Of a DNA stretch of 64,000 nt, positions 19,185 to 30,470 are shown one piece after another. The notes under the pieces were generated by a model that saw only the letters and a list, made by a program, of their open reading frames with translations, did not search any database and had not been told where the DNA came from. This DNA is from Paenibacillus terricola (GTDB lineage: Bacteria > Bacillota > Bacilli > Paenibacillales > Paenibacillaceae): positions 558,001-622,000 of the forward strand of contig NZ_JACXZA010000001.1 in NCBI RefSeq assembly GCF_014779765.1. The letters run 5' to 3'. Every line of letters starts with the position of its first letter. Position 1 is the first letter of the stretch. The translations under genes were made by a program, and so were the position numbers.

Positions 19185-21080
19185 GTGACGAGTCGGAAGT
19201 TAAAGCCCGCGAGGGCGCCATACACGGGTAACCCCATAAGTGTCCGAGCCTTGAAATGGCAATACGCGGGCGTATGGTGCGTTGCAATCGCTATGTGTGT
19301 CTTTACAGGAATTGCAGTCACAGAACATGTTAGCTTGGACATCACACTGCTATTCATTGCCGCAGCAATTAGCGCAATCGGTATGGTTGTTATGCTGAGA
19401 CGAATGCTCCATGAACGGGCGAGCGTTGAAGCAGCTTGGTCAGGCATCCGTCATAATCCGCTTCCGTTCTATGCGATGGATCGGAGTGGGCGAATTATCC
19501 AGATGAATGAAGCGGCGGCCTTGTCGCTTGGATATGAGCCTGCATCCAATGTCCCTATTGGCGAACGATTCGACCGTTATGTCGATGCGACTGATGTTCA
19601 CCTGTTATCCGAACATGCCGAGCTTGCCGCAGGGGGCAAATCGACGCAGATCATTATTGGCCTACGGGGCCTATCTGGTGATATTTCTTACTGGAAAGCA
19701 CTCCTTGCACCAGCAGGTTCTGTTGGATGTCCGGTCGGCTGCATCTTGATCGCACAAGATGTGAACGAGCGGCGACGAAACGATGAGCATACTCGTCATT
19801 TGACGCATTACGATGACCGGACAGGCTTGCCGAACCGGAGATTGTTCATTGAGCAGCTTGATGAGATGCTTGAGGCTATTAAGGACAGTTCAGATACTTT
19901 GCTTACCATATGCTGTATCGATATCGACCATTTTAAGCTGATTAATGCTTCTTTCGGCCATGACTGCGGAGATATGCTGCTGCTGCAGGTTGCAGACCGG
20001 TTACTGCGCAGCTGCGGAGAGGGAGACCTCATCTGTCGGATGGAAGGCGATAAGTTCGGCATTGTGCTGGCCGATACGACAGGCGAACGAAGCGAGGGCG
20101 ACGCCATTCTTAAATTAATGGCTGTCTTGGAAGAGCCGTTCGATATTCAGGGTGTTCCGATTCATATTACGGCAAGTGCTGGCTACACAACGAGCGGACA
20201 GGAGCCGCATCATTCTGATAAGTTGCTGCGCAATGCGAATCTCGCACTCATCAAGGCGAAGGAGAGCGGGCCTAATGAGTGCCAGGGCTATCGCGAAGAG
20301 TGGGACGCAGCTTCCATCGAGCGTCTTCGCATTCAGCATGATCTCAGGCGCGCAGTCATTAATCGAGAGTTTATACTCCATTATCAGCCGCAATATGATA
20401 TGCATTCAGGTGCGATTGTTGGGGTTGAAGCGCTTCTCCGCTGGAATCATCCTGTACGTGGGTTGGTTCCGCCTGCTCAGTTCATTCCGATTGCCGAGAG
20501 CAGCGGCATTATTGTACAGATCGGTCAATGGGTGCTGGAGGAAGCTTGCCGGCAGAATAAGGAATGGCAGGATGCAGGCCTTCCGAAGATTCCGGTATCT
20601 GTGAACTTATCGATGCGTCAATTCTGGCAGCCCAACTTTCCGGAGTCGATAGCTGCAGTACTGGAACGCATTGGGTTGGAGCCGCGTTACCTGGAGCTTG
20701 AGATTACCGAATCGATGACGATGGATGCGGATAAGCTGACGAACAGTTTGCTTCGGTTAACCGATATCGGCATCAGCATTAGCATTGATGACTTCGGAAC
20801 GGGCTACAGCTCTTTCAGTTATCTGAAACATTTCCCAATCGATCGTCTGAAGATCGATCGTTCCTTCGTCAGCGATATTGAGGATGACCCGGACGATGCA
20901 GAGATTGTAGCTGCCATTATCGCGATGGCGCACAATCTGCATATGCAAGTCATTGCAGAAGGTGTCGAGACGGCGCAGCAGGTTCATTTTCTCAAAATGC
21001 ATCTATGCGACGAAATGCAAGGTTATTATGGCAGCCCGCCAGTACCGAGCGAACGGATCGCAGAGATGCTTGCTGCATAA
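19185..21080 (+). CDS. PAS-GGDEF-EAL signalling protein, probable c-di-GMP phosphodiesterase
   Basis: A 631-residue membrane-bound protein. Two transmembrane helices (about residues 22-70) are followed by a PAS domain (about 85-195), a GGDEF domain with the degenerate core EGDKF (near residue 286), and a C-terminal EAL domain. The EAL domain keeps VEALLRW (near 414), ESMTMD, DDFGTGYSSFSYL and IAEGVET. The loss of GGDEF predicts no cyclase activity, while EAL appears complete, so the protein probably degrades cyclic di-GMP, perhaps with the GGDEF domain as a GTP sensor. The GTG start follows AGAGGAAGGA. It is ended by a strong terminator. Confidence 0.9.
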   Translation: MTSRKLKPARAPYTGNPISVRALKWQYAGVWCVAIAMCVFTGIAVTEHVSLDITLLFIAAAISAIGMVVMLRRMLHERASVEAAWSGIRHNPLPFYAMDRSGRIIQMNEAAALSLGYEPASNVPIGERFDRYVDATDVHLLSEHAELAAGGKSTQIIIGLRGLSGDISYWKALLAPAGSVGCPVGCILIAQDVNERRRNDEHTRHLTHYDDRTGLPNRRLFIEQLDEMLEAIKDSSDTLLTICCIDIDHFKLINASFGHDCGDMLLLQVADRLLRSCGEGDLICRMEGDKFGIVLADTTGERSEGDAILKLMAVLEEPFDIQGVPIHITASAGYTTSGQEPHHSDKLLRNANLALIKAKESGPNECQGYREEWDAASIERLRIQHDLRRAVINREFILHYQPQYDMHSGAIVGVEALLRWNHPVRGLVPPAQFIPIAESSGIIVQIGQWVLEEACRQNKEWQDAGLPKIPVSVNLSMRQFWQPNFPESIAAVLERIGLEPRYLELEITESMTMDADKLTNSLLRLTDIGISISIDDFGTGYSSFSYLKHFPIDRLKIDRSFVSDIEDDPDDAEIVAAIIAMAHNLHMQVIAEGVETAQQVHFLKMHLCDEMQGYYGSPPVPSERIAEMLAA

Positions 21081-21087
21081 ATGAAAT

Positions 21088-21132
21088 AAAGGCCGAGCCT
21101 TGAGCAGATCATCTGTTCAAGGCTCGGCCTTT
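21088..21132. terminator. Bidirectional terminator
   Basis: A long stem AAAGGCCGAGCCTTGA / TCAAGGCTCGGCCTTT serves the GGDEF-EAL gene and the converging lipoprotein operon. Confidence 0.88.
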
Positions 21133-21149
21133 GCAGTAATTCATACGTA

Positions 21150-21608
21150 CTAACCAATCGCGTATTCTTTCCAGACTAATTGCGCGATAGAGCTAACAAT
21201 CCAGATTTCGTCCTTTTTAGTCAATAGTATTTTGTATACCGTTTGATCTTCGGTTACGACGGCCAGAGCACGATACTTTTCGTTCGACGTTTCATCAATT
21301 GTCTGATACGACTCGATTTGTTTGTTTAATTCGTTCTCCACATAGGAGATGAGGACCTGTTTATAATCCTGCGACTCCGGCGAATTCTTCATCTCCAACA
21401 ACTGGTTATCGGTATAAGTTACAGCATCGTAGTCGTCAATCTGCTTCAATCTGTCTAGGAGAGAATCGCGGTCTTTCATTAAATCTGGATGGACAGTGTA
21501 CGCTGCTTGAACTTCTTTCTGCTCGTTGTCGAGTGAGCATGCACCAAGTGATCCAACAATAAGCGCGACTAAACATAAACGTATCATGATTGCTGAAAGG
21601 CTTTTCAT
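21150..21608 (-). CDS. Small lipoprotein of unknown function
   Basis: A 152-residue protein with a lipoprotein signal and lipobox LGAC (Cys24). The mature part is charged, with helix-forming stretches (DRDSLLDRLKQIDDY) and a C-terminal half resembling a small NTF2/cystatin-like fold (KYRALAVVTEDQTVYKILLTKKDEIWIVSS). That fold guess is weak. A GAGGTGA ribosome site precedes the ATG. It is the last of three minus-strand genes for exported proteins (22930 down to 21150) and lies 28 bases after its neighbour. No function is assigned. Confidence 0.75.
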   Translation of the reverse strand: MKSLSAIMIRLCLVALIVGSLGACSLDNEQKEVQAAYTVHPDLMKDRDSLLDRLKQIDDYDAVTYTDNQLLEMKNSPESQDYKQVLISYVENELNKQIESYQTIDETSNEKYRALAVVTEDQTVYKILLTKKDEIWIVSSIAQLVWKEYAIG

Positions 21609-21636
21609 GTGATCTCACCTCGATTCTGCCATTGCC

Positions 21637-22317
21637 TTATGTTTCTTTCTTTGATTTTATGAATAATTCTTTTTGTTGTTCATCATTTTTTATCTGTTCT
21701 TGTTGTTCAGCGCTTATATGTCCTTGTTCAAATCCGAAGCGTTTCATGATTTCATATTCTAGATTTTTGTTGTCGATCCCGGAGAGTTCGTCTGCAGTAA
21801 GGTAAATGCCGGATGTTACCTCTGCGCATTCGTTGTTTTCACATAACATCTCTTCAGGACTCCAACGATCTGGAGCATCTTTAAAATGTTTTTCGATTAC
21901 TGTCGGATCTACGATAAAGATCCCTAGTTGCTCCTTGCTAGGGGTATCTATGATCCTATCTAGTTTTTTATTCATCTTCCCCGAGTAGACAGGATGTGCA
22001 TTTCCATCATCCAATAAAAAAGGGGTGAAAGAACATCCTTTTACTACTTCAAATTGCTCTTTTGAGTAGCCACTGTCCTTCCATTTTGCATGTTTCTTAA
22101 GTTGTCCTTCTAGTATGCTATTTGTACTGTTAATTACCTTTTCTGATAATGATTTACTAGAAGATGTTTGAGTATAATCTCCAATGCAAATTGATATTTT
22201 GTCTCGATTAGATGTTAAGGTGGCTCGGTTGGTGAATTTGGAATGTATTTCATCTGAGTGAGAATGATTATCCTCTTGTCCATTAGATAAAGACTCTGTA
22301 ACTGCTGAAAGTAACAA
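21637..22317 (-). pseudogene. Headless exported-protein gene (unknown family), 5-prime end displaced by inversion
   Basis: The open frame codes for about 220 residues of an unknown, charged, Ser/Lys/Glu-rich protein with four Cys residues. It has no good start: the frame opens right after a TAG at 22321-22323, the only early start is TTG at 22315-22317, and no ribosome site precedes it. The missing start and signal peptide appear on the opposite strand at 22341-22475. If bases 22304-22441 are inverted, the two halves join in frame at GTT to give a secreted protein of about 255 residues with a proper GAGGTG site. So the gene is interrupted as it stands. Whether that is permanent or phase-variable cannot be told from one sequence. 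Confidence 0.7.
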
Positions 22318-22441
22318 AAGCTAATATTGAGGTGAATATGATGAATAGAAAAACACTTACTTATTTGTTGGTAGCACTCGCTGTCAACGTCCTTCTAGGA
22401 GCTACAATCTATGCAAAAGACAGCCAAGCTCATGCTGCCTT
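22304..22441. other. Putative inverted 138-bp segment
   Basis: The segment is bounded by AACT (22300-22303) and AGTT (22442-22445). Inverting it restores an in-frame signal peptide to the downstream minus-strand gene. It also gives the upstream gene a C-terminus AESNKS and a TAA, six bases before a TTGAGGTG ribosome site. Two independent reading frames becoming sensible at once is strong internal evidence for inversion. No longer flanking inverted repeats were found. Confidence 0.75.
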
Positions 22442-22475
22442 AGTTGGCCATGCTGGATTAGTTGCGTGGCCATAA
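22341..22475 (+). pseudogene. Orphan signal-peptide ORF (displaced 5-prime end of the 21637-22317 gene)
   Basis: A 44-codon frame on the plus strand, with GAGGTG at 22329-22334 ahead of ATG 22341 (a second ATG lies at 22338). The first 34 codons are a typical secretion signal: MNRK, a long hydrophobic core, then AKDSQAHAA as a likely cleavage region. The last ten codons run antisense through the 3-prime end of the neighbouring gene and end at TAA. It makes little sense alone, but becomes the N-terminus of the headless gene if the 138-bp segment is turned over. Confidence 0.65.
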
Positions 22476-22930
22476 GCATAATGAGTATGCCCGCTAACTG
22501 AAGTTGGACTGTAACGTTTTACGCAGTTCGTACTACAGTCGATTACTGGCGTAGTCCCACCGCTAAAATCTTCTGGATTATCTAACACATAATATCTGAA
22601 TTCGTAGATGGACAGTATGGCAGATGTCATATCTGAGCAATTCTGGCCTCCGGAAGCTGCAACAAAATCAATTTTACCATTATTTAGTTGATCCCAGCCG
22701 TCATCACTATTGTATAAAACGGTTTTTAGTGTATCGATAGCTGTTGTGTAAGTTACTCTTGATGTATTTTTGACATCAACACAAAAAGATTCACTTTCTG
22801 TCGAACTGTGAATAGTTGAAATGCGTCTTTCAGGACTGTAAGGATGGCTAGCAAGGACGGGGCTAATTTGTAACAACATTACAATAAGTAAGATGATGCT
22901 AGTAAAGATCTTGAAAAATGTTCCTTTCAT
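22430..22930 (-). CDS. Secreted protein of unknown function
   Basis: About 166 residues with an N-terminal signal peptide (MKGTFFKIF, hydrophobic core, cleavage probably after VLAS). The mature part contains several Cys residues, in SFCVDV, GQNCSD and VIDCSTNC. The ATG at 22930 follows AGAGGT at eight bases; a TTG three bases earlier is ignored. No family is recognised. The last three codons (KAA) and the TGA lie inside the putative inverted segment; in the other orientation the protein would end in PTAESNKS. It heads a three-gene group for exported proteins. Confidence 0.7.
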   Translation of the reverse strand: MKGTFFKIFTSIILLIVMLLQISPVLASHPYSPERRISTIHSSTESESFCVDVKNTSRVTYTTAIDTLKTVLYNSDDGWDQLNNGKIDFVAASGGQNCSDMTSAILSIYEFRYYVLDNPEDFSGGTTPVIDCSTNCVKRYSPTSVSGHTHYAYGHATNPAWPTKAA

Positions 22931-23364
22931 CAATAATTACCTCTTAATTTTTAACTAGGTGCCCTTTCTGGAATTGAATCTTGGCAGTTGATGACTATTT
23001 GGAATTGACCCTCCGTTCCATTCCACTCTTCTAGCGGTTCTAAAAAATATCTGAATGTAAAAACAATATAAGATTAACCTATTTTTCCCTTTTTGAGGAG
23101 TAGATGGATTGATATTTGAGCAAATTTTAAGAAAAGTTAATATTCAATTTGCTTGAAGGTTGAATCTTTGAGATTGAACATACGAAATATGAAATCGCTT
23201 AGGAAATGGTCAAGAACTGAAGCGTGAAGGGAATTGTATGAAATATCGAGGATACAAGAGCCGATTCATTACTGAATGGGCTCTTGCGGCTTTAACGGAT
23301 CAATCGTTTCTTCATCGGTAACGTCAACCTATTTTTATCCAGGTAGTCGACTCAATTGTCTTTG
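22931..23364. other. Intergenic region without a gene
   Basis: AT-rich DNA between two minus-strand genes. The only clear structure is a stem CAAGAGCCGATTCA / TGAATGGGCTCTTG at 23256-23286, without a following T-run. It must hold the promoter of the exported-protein genes, but no convincing -35/-10 pair was found. Confidence 0.6.
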
Positions 23365-23919
23365 TTAAACCGAGAAATCGTCGATCTCATTCAGCTTGAA
23401 GGTATAGACCTGCTTCTCATCCACATGGTAGACCGTCAAGAGCTCGGTGGCTTCGTCTACGTTAATGATTCTTCCTGGAATGCTAAGCGAGACACCTAGC
23501 CCTTTATTTATTTTCAATCGAATCAACTTATTCTGCTCCATGAATTCGCGAAACTGAGCTGCTATTGATGCGAATGGACTTGTGCTCGAAACAGTCGAAG
23601 AGGGTGGTTGAACGGACTTGCGATTGGATGTGTTTCCTGCGTTGGATCTGACTTTAGCCGTTGCCGGTGAAGTTGTTCCCGTATGTGTCTGCGCTTCGGG
23701 CGCCGATTGTGCTGCATTCAACTGACCATTCTGATGCTGTTCGCGCATGGAATCAATAAGTCTTCCCATTGCACTGCCGGACAAGACGCGGAAGTCAGGG
23801 AATCCCCCATTATTCAGAACATGCAGCAGATGTTCCATTGCCTTGGCGTTCGTCTCACCTTCGACAAGGATCTCGACTTGAAATAAATGAGTCTGTTGAC
23901 CATTATTCGTTGGAATCAT
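23365..23919 (-). CDS. Hypothetical protein with low-complexity linker
   Basis: About 184 residues and no recognised family. An N-terminal region of some 55 residues (LFQVEILVEGETNAKAMEHLLHVL) is joined by a Ser/Thr/Pro/Gln-rich linker to a C-terminal domain of about 65 residues (GLGVSLSIPGRIINVDEATELLTVYHVDEKQVYTF). The ATG at 23919 is chosen over the longer frame to 24069 because GGAGGAG lies just ahead. There are no signal or membrane segments, so it is probably cytoplasmic. It is divergent from the yunC-like gene. Confidence 0.7.
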   Translation of the reverse strand: MIPTNNGQQTHLFQVEILVEGETNAKAMEHLLHVLNNGGFPDFRVLSGSAMGRLIDSMREQHQNGQLNAAQSAPEAQTHTGTTSPATAKVRSNAGNTSNRKSVQPPSSTVSSTSPFASIAAQFREFMEQNKLIRLKINKGLGVSLSIPGRIINVDEATELLTVYHVDEKQVYTFKLNEIDDFSV

Positions 23920-24111
23920 GAGGCTCCTCCGGTCAATCTTAATAAAATAATAACAAGTAACACTATAGCAGATAGTTATTATTGCGAACAAGCATTCTTC
24001 TAAGATATGATCTCCCGCACCAGTCTTGAAGCGATGCATATAGTGAATACGTGCGAATGTGGTTGGCACATCGAAGCAATGTCCATGGTGGAGGAGGGGA
24101 ACGGGACACCA

Positions 24112-24417
24112 ATGATGCGCATGGTTCCCTATGAGTTGGATAACGGCCGGACTGTCATCGGCATCGAAGTCAAGCTCCCGAAGACGACGTTATTAGCCTG
24201 GATGACGGATAAAGGATACATTATGTGCGGAGCGCTTGATGTCGGTTTATTGAACCGAGATCTTGCGGATCGCGGTATTTTGGCTGGCCGAGCGGTTGGC
24301 GTTCGTACGTTGGAGCAGCTGATGGAGGCACCGTTGGAATCAGTTACGACGCATGCAGAGCAGATCGGCATCCACGTCGGAATGAGCGGCAGAGAAGCAT
24401 TGAAGCTGCTGGCTTGA
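24112..24417 (+). CDS. yunC: YunC family protein (DUF1805)
   Basis: A small cytoplasmic protein of about 101 residues with the family core GIEVKLPKTTLLAWMTDKGY, CGALDVGLLN and AGRAVGVRTLEQLMEAPLESVT. The start is set at 24112, after GAGGAGGGG at 24091-24099. The ATG at 24115 is equally possible. The function of DUF1805 is not known. Confidence 0.82.
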   Translation: MMRMVPYELDNGRTVIGIEVKLPKTTLLAWMTDKGYIMCGALDVGLLNRDLADRGILAGRAVGVRTLEQLMEAPLESVTTHAEQIGIHVGMSGREALKLLA

Positions 24418-24454
24418 AGGATGAGCGTTCGGATTAGAACAGTTGTAAACGATT

Positions 24455-24512
24455 AAAGCCTCTGTATCAGGATGGCCGGAGTGAATCCGACCCGCCTGAA
24501 GCAGAGGCTTTT
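24455..24512. terminator. Terminator between convergent yunC and mtnA
   Basis: AAAGCCTCTG / CAGAGGCTTTT outer stem with CAGG / CCTG and CCGG / CCG-type inner pairing, ending in a T-run. It serves two convergent genes. Confidence 0.7.
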
Positions 24513-24534
24513 ATGCACAATATCAATTGTGAAC

Positions 24535-25602
24535 CTATTCATGCTGGAACAGATTCGGCAAGTTTACGTTATACGGCGCTTTCACGATCCCCTTCTCCGT
24601 AATAATCGCAGTCACAAGCTCGTTCGGCGTAACATCAAATGCTGGATTGAATACTTTGACGCCTTCCGGCGCAGTCCGTTTGCCGAACCCTTCCGTAATC
24701 TCCTCAGCATGCCGCTCTTCGATTGGAATAAGGTCGCCGGTTGGTGTATTAAGGTCAATCGTAGACAGCGGACATGCGACATAGAAGGGGATGCCATGCG
24801 CTTTGGCAAGGACAGCAACGCTGTACGTCCCGATTTTGTTTGCGACATCGCCATTCGCAGCGACTCGGTCTGTGCCGACAATAACGGCATTGATCCACCC
24901 TTTGGACATGACCATGCCTGCCATGTTATCGCAGATCAGCGTAACGTCGACTCCCGCTTGATGCAGCTCGAACGCCGTTAGGCGAGCGCCTTGCAGAACA
25001 GGCCTTGTTTCATCCGCGAATACTTTCAAATGCATGCCTTTCTCTTGTGCGAGGTAAAATGGCGCAAGCGCCGTACCGTACCTGGCGGTCGCCAGTCCGC
25101 CAGCATTGCAATGCGTAAGCACGCCCATGCCATCTTCGAACAGCTCCAGAGCATGCTCGCCGATAAGGCGGCATGTTTCTTCATCTTCGCTCTGAATCGC
25201 GATTGCATCATCGAGTAATGACTGCTTGCACTGCTCAAGTCCTATGCCTTCTGCAAGAAGGGACGCGGCACGAGCTTTCATCCGATCGAGCGCCCAGAAC
25301 AGATTAACGGCAGTCGGGCGAGAAGTTGCAAGGTATTCGGCAGCGTGATTGACTGAAGCGAGCCACTGCTCAGGAGTGCCATCTGTTTCGCGGGAGCCTA
25401 GAACAACGCCATATGCTGCAGCAATACCGATGGCAGGAGCTCCTCGGACAGCCAGATTTTTTATTGCATCCCATACGCTTTCGGCTGTTCGCAGCTCGAG
25501 GTAGACAACCTCGCCCGGAAGAAGACGCTGGTCCAGCAAGTCGAGATGTGTGGAAGTCCAAATAACGGACTTAAGTCCTATATGAGCCGGTGCGGTTGTC
25601 AT
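24535..25602 (-). CDS. mtnA: Methylthioribose-1-phosphate isomerase
   Basis: Catalyses aldose-ketose isomerisation of methylthioribose-1-phosphate to the ribulose form in the methionine salvage pathway. The 355-residue protein shows [13 protein letters not shown] (near residue 51), the catalytic Cys region [30 protein letters not shown], the catalytic Asp in CDNMAG, and [19 protein letters not shown]. The ATG follows AAAGAAGGA. No S-box riboswitch was recognised in its leader, although such control is common for this gene in other Firmicutes. It stands apart from other mtn genes here. Confidence 0.95.
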   Translation of the reverse strand: MTTAPAHIGLKSVIWTSTHLDLLDQRLLPGEVVYLELRTAESVWDAIKNLAVRGAPAIGIAAAYGVVLGSRETDGTPEQWLASVNHAAEYLATSRPTAVNLFWALDRMKARAASLLAEGIGLEQCKQSLLDDAIAIQSEDEETCRLIGEHALELFEDGMGVLTHCNAGGLATARYGTALAPFYLAQEKGMHLKVFADETRPVLQGARLTAFELHQAGVDVTLICDNMAGMVMSKGWINAVIVGTDRVAANGDVANKIGTYSVAVLAKAHGIPFYVACPLSTIDLNTPTGDLIPIEERHAEEITEGFGKRTAPEGVKVFNPAFDVTPNELVTAIITEKGIVKAPYNVNLPNLFQHE

Positions 25603-25818
25603 AGAAAATCCTTCTTTCTCTTTACATTATCGATAAGCCGTTTAACCGACTGATTGTTGTTGTCCATACATTTATCGAATAAATCCATGTATAGGCGAGA
25701 CCCCCATTAGTATACTGAAATATGTTTCGCGTTGGAATACCTCTTTGCTATAATGAAGGTTGGACATTAAGACCGTCATTGGACGGTATGAATGGATAGG
25801 TCAGGGGGGATACATACA

Positions 25819-26400
25819 ATGAGTGAACAATTGAATCAACCGGTCGCGCTCAAGGAGTGGGCAGTGACGGTTCGATCGTTGGCTGAAGGCGAAATGATTA
25901 TGGTTATGCGCAAGGGCGGCATCGTAGAGGAGACGCGAGATTTTCGACTGATCAGACCAAGCTTCTACTTAATGCCTGCCTATGAGCATCAGCGCGAAGA
26001 ACTGTTGAAAGCCCCTTATCAAGGGCGGATCGCAAGTACGCTTGAAGGCTGGTCCAAGGACGCGGAAACGATGACGCTCGAAGCCTATGCAGAGGCGGTA
26101 CAAGATATCGAGGTGTACGACAGCGAGACGCTTGAACGTGTTTTTGGCGAGCATATTTGGACGGAGACGTTTGCAGAAGAACGGCTGAAATGGAAGAAGA
26201 AAAATCCGCTTCATGTGCTGCTTTTGCGGGTGTACAAACTGGACCGTCCGATAACGGTTCCGATGCATCCTGCCTATATAGGTTGTAAGTCATGGGTCAC
26301 ACTCGAGGATGGTATGCCTGAAGTCGGTATGACTCCTGTACTAAGTGATAAGGAGTTTGCTGTGAAGGTTAATAGGATTATGGAGCAGCTGAAAGGATAG
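25819..26400 (+). CDS. DUF1802 family protein
   Basis: A 193-residue cytoplasmic protein. The N-terminus has ALKEWAVTVRSLAEG and MVMRKGGIVEETRDFRLIRPSFYLMPAYEHQ, the pattern of DUF1802. The ATG at 25819 follows AGGGGGG, and a TATAAT at 25749-25754 marks a likely promoter. The family has no established function. It is divergent from mtnA. Confidence 0.75.
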   Translation: MSEQLNQPVALKEWAVTVRSLAEGEMIMVMRKGGIVEETRDFRLIRPSFYLMPAYEHQREELLKAPYQGRIASTLEGWSKDAETMTLEAYAEAVQDIEVYDSETLERVFGEHIWTETFAEERLKWKKKNPLHVLLLRVYKLDRPITVPMHPAYIGCKSWVTLEDGMPEVGMTPVLSDKEFAVKVNRIMEQLKG

Positions 26401-26479
26401 AGAGAATGGTGTTCCTTCATGTTCTTCATCGAACGCTCAGTTTCTCCCCATGAAACGCACATTGATTTGTAACAAGACT

Positions 26480-26515
26480 TATAATAAAATAATTATTGAG
26501 AATCAGTGAGAATCA
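26480..26515 (+). promoter_or_regulatory. sufC: Candidate suf promoter region with direct repeat
   Basis: TATAAT at 26480-26485 is followed by two copies of TGAGAATCA (26497-26505 and 26507-26515). The repeats resemble Fur half-sites but lack the inverted arrangement. The -35 is not clear. Confidence 0.35.
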
Positions 26516-26650
26516 CGATTGCTTGTATGTTATGAGGCGAACTACGCTTACACTTACGGGACACTTGACCCGCTTCAGCCATGATCCGGCTAGTGAGTGG
26601 ACCCCCATAACTAGAAGATACATTTCAACCATTTGGAAGGAGCGGCATGT

Positions 26651-27430
26651 ATGTCGACACAATTCATCATCAACGACCTTAAAGCGTCGGTTGAAGGTAA
26701 GGAAATATTGAAGGGCATTAATCTGGAAATCAAGGGCGGCGAGATCCACGCAATCATGGGTCCGAACGGTACGGGTAAATCTACGCTTGCATCGGCACTT
26801 ATGGGCCATCCTAAATATGAAGTAACGGGCGGTACTGCTCATCTGAACGGAGAAGACATCCTTGAGATGGAAGTTGACGAGCGCGCACGTGCTGGCATGT
26901 TCCTCGCTATGCAATATCCAAGCGAAATTACTGGCGTAACGAACGCCGATTTCCTGCGCAGTGCAATCAACGCACGTCGCGAAGAAGGCAACGAGATCAG
27001 CCTCATCAAGTTCATCCGCCAAATGGAAGGCAAGATGAAAGAGCTAGAGATGAACACGGAGTTTGCTCACCGTTACCTGAACGAAGGTTTCTCCGGCGGC
27101 GAGAAGAAACGTAACGAAATTCTTCAAATGATGCTGCTTGATCCGAAACTTGTCATTCTTGACGAGATCGACTCCGGTCTTGACATCGATGCTCTGAGAA
27201 TCGTATCGAATGGCGTTAACGCTATGCGTTCCGAAGATCGCGGTTTCCTCGTGATCACGCACTACCAACGTCTCCTTAACTACATCAAGCCAGACTTCGT
27301 ACACGTTATGATGCAAGGCCGCATCGTTAAATCAGGCGGTCCTGAACTTGCAGAACGCCTGGAGAACGAAGGCTATGATTGGGTGAAAGAAGAACTCGGC
27401 ATCGTGGACGAAACAGTCGGCCAAGCTTAA
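26651..27430 (+). CDS. sufC: Fe-S cluster assembly ATPase SufC
   Basis: ABC-type ATPase of the SufBCD scaffold that builds iron-sulfur clusters. The 259-residue protein has Walker [10 protein letters not shown] (near residue 36), the signature [11 protein letters not shown] and Walker [13 protein letters not shown]. The ATG at 26651 is preferred to an upstream frame opening at 26633 because GGAAGGAG lies eight bases before it. First gene of sufC-D-S-U-B. Confidence 0.96.
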   Translation: MSTQFIINDLKASVEGKEILKGINLEIKGGEIHAIMGPNGTGKSTLASALMGHPKYEVTGGTAHLNGEDILEMEVDERARAGMFLAMQYPSEITGVTNADFLRSAINARREEGNEISLIKFIRQMEGKMKELEMNTEFAHRYLNEGFSGGEKKRNEILQMMLLDPKLVILDEIDSGLDIDALRIVSNGVNAMRSEDRGFLVITHYQRLLNYIKPDFVHVMMQGRIVKSGGPELAERLENEGYDWVKEELGIVDETVGQA

Positions 27431-27449
27431 TCGGAGGGGGATATCGAGC

Positions 27450-30395
<2,946 letters not shown>

Positions 30396-30470
30396 CTCAA
30401 ACTGTCTACCACGCTCGATTACAGATCGAGTATTCGATATAGAATGACTTTATAAGGAGGCGTGACTGCC

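Noticed and set aside
25603-25818. S-box (SAM) riboswitch before mtnA
   Set aside because: The leader has no K-turn or conserved S-box core, and is too short for the element plus terminator.
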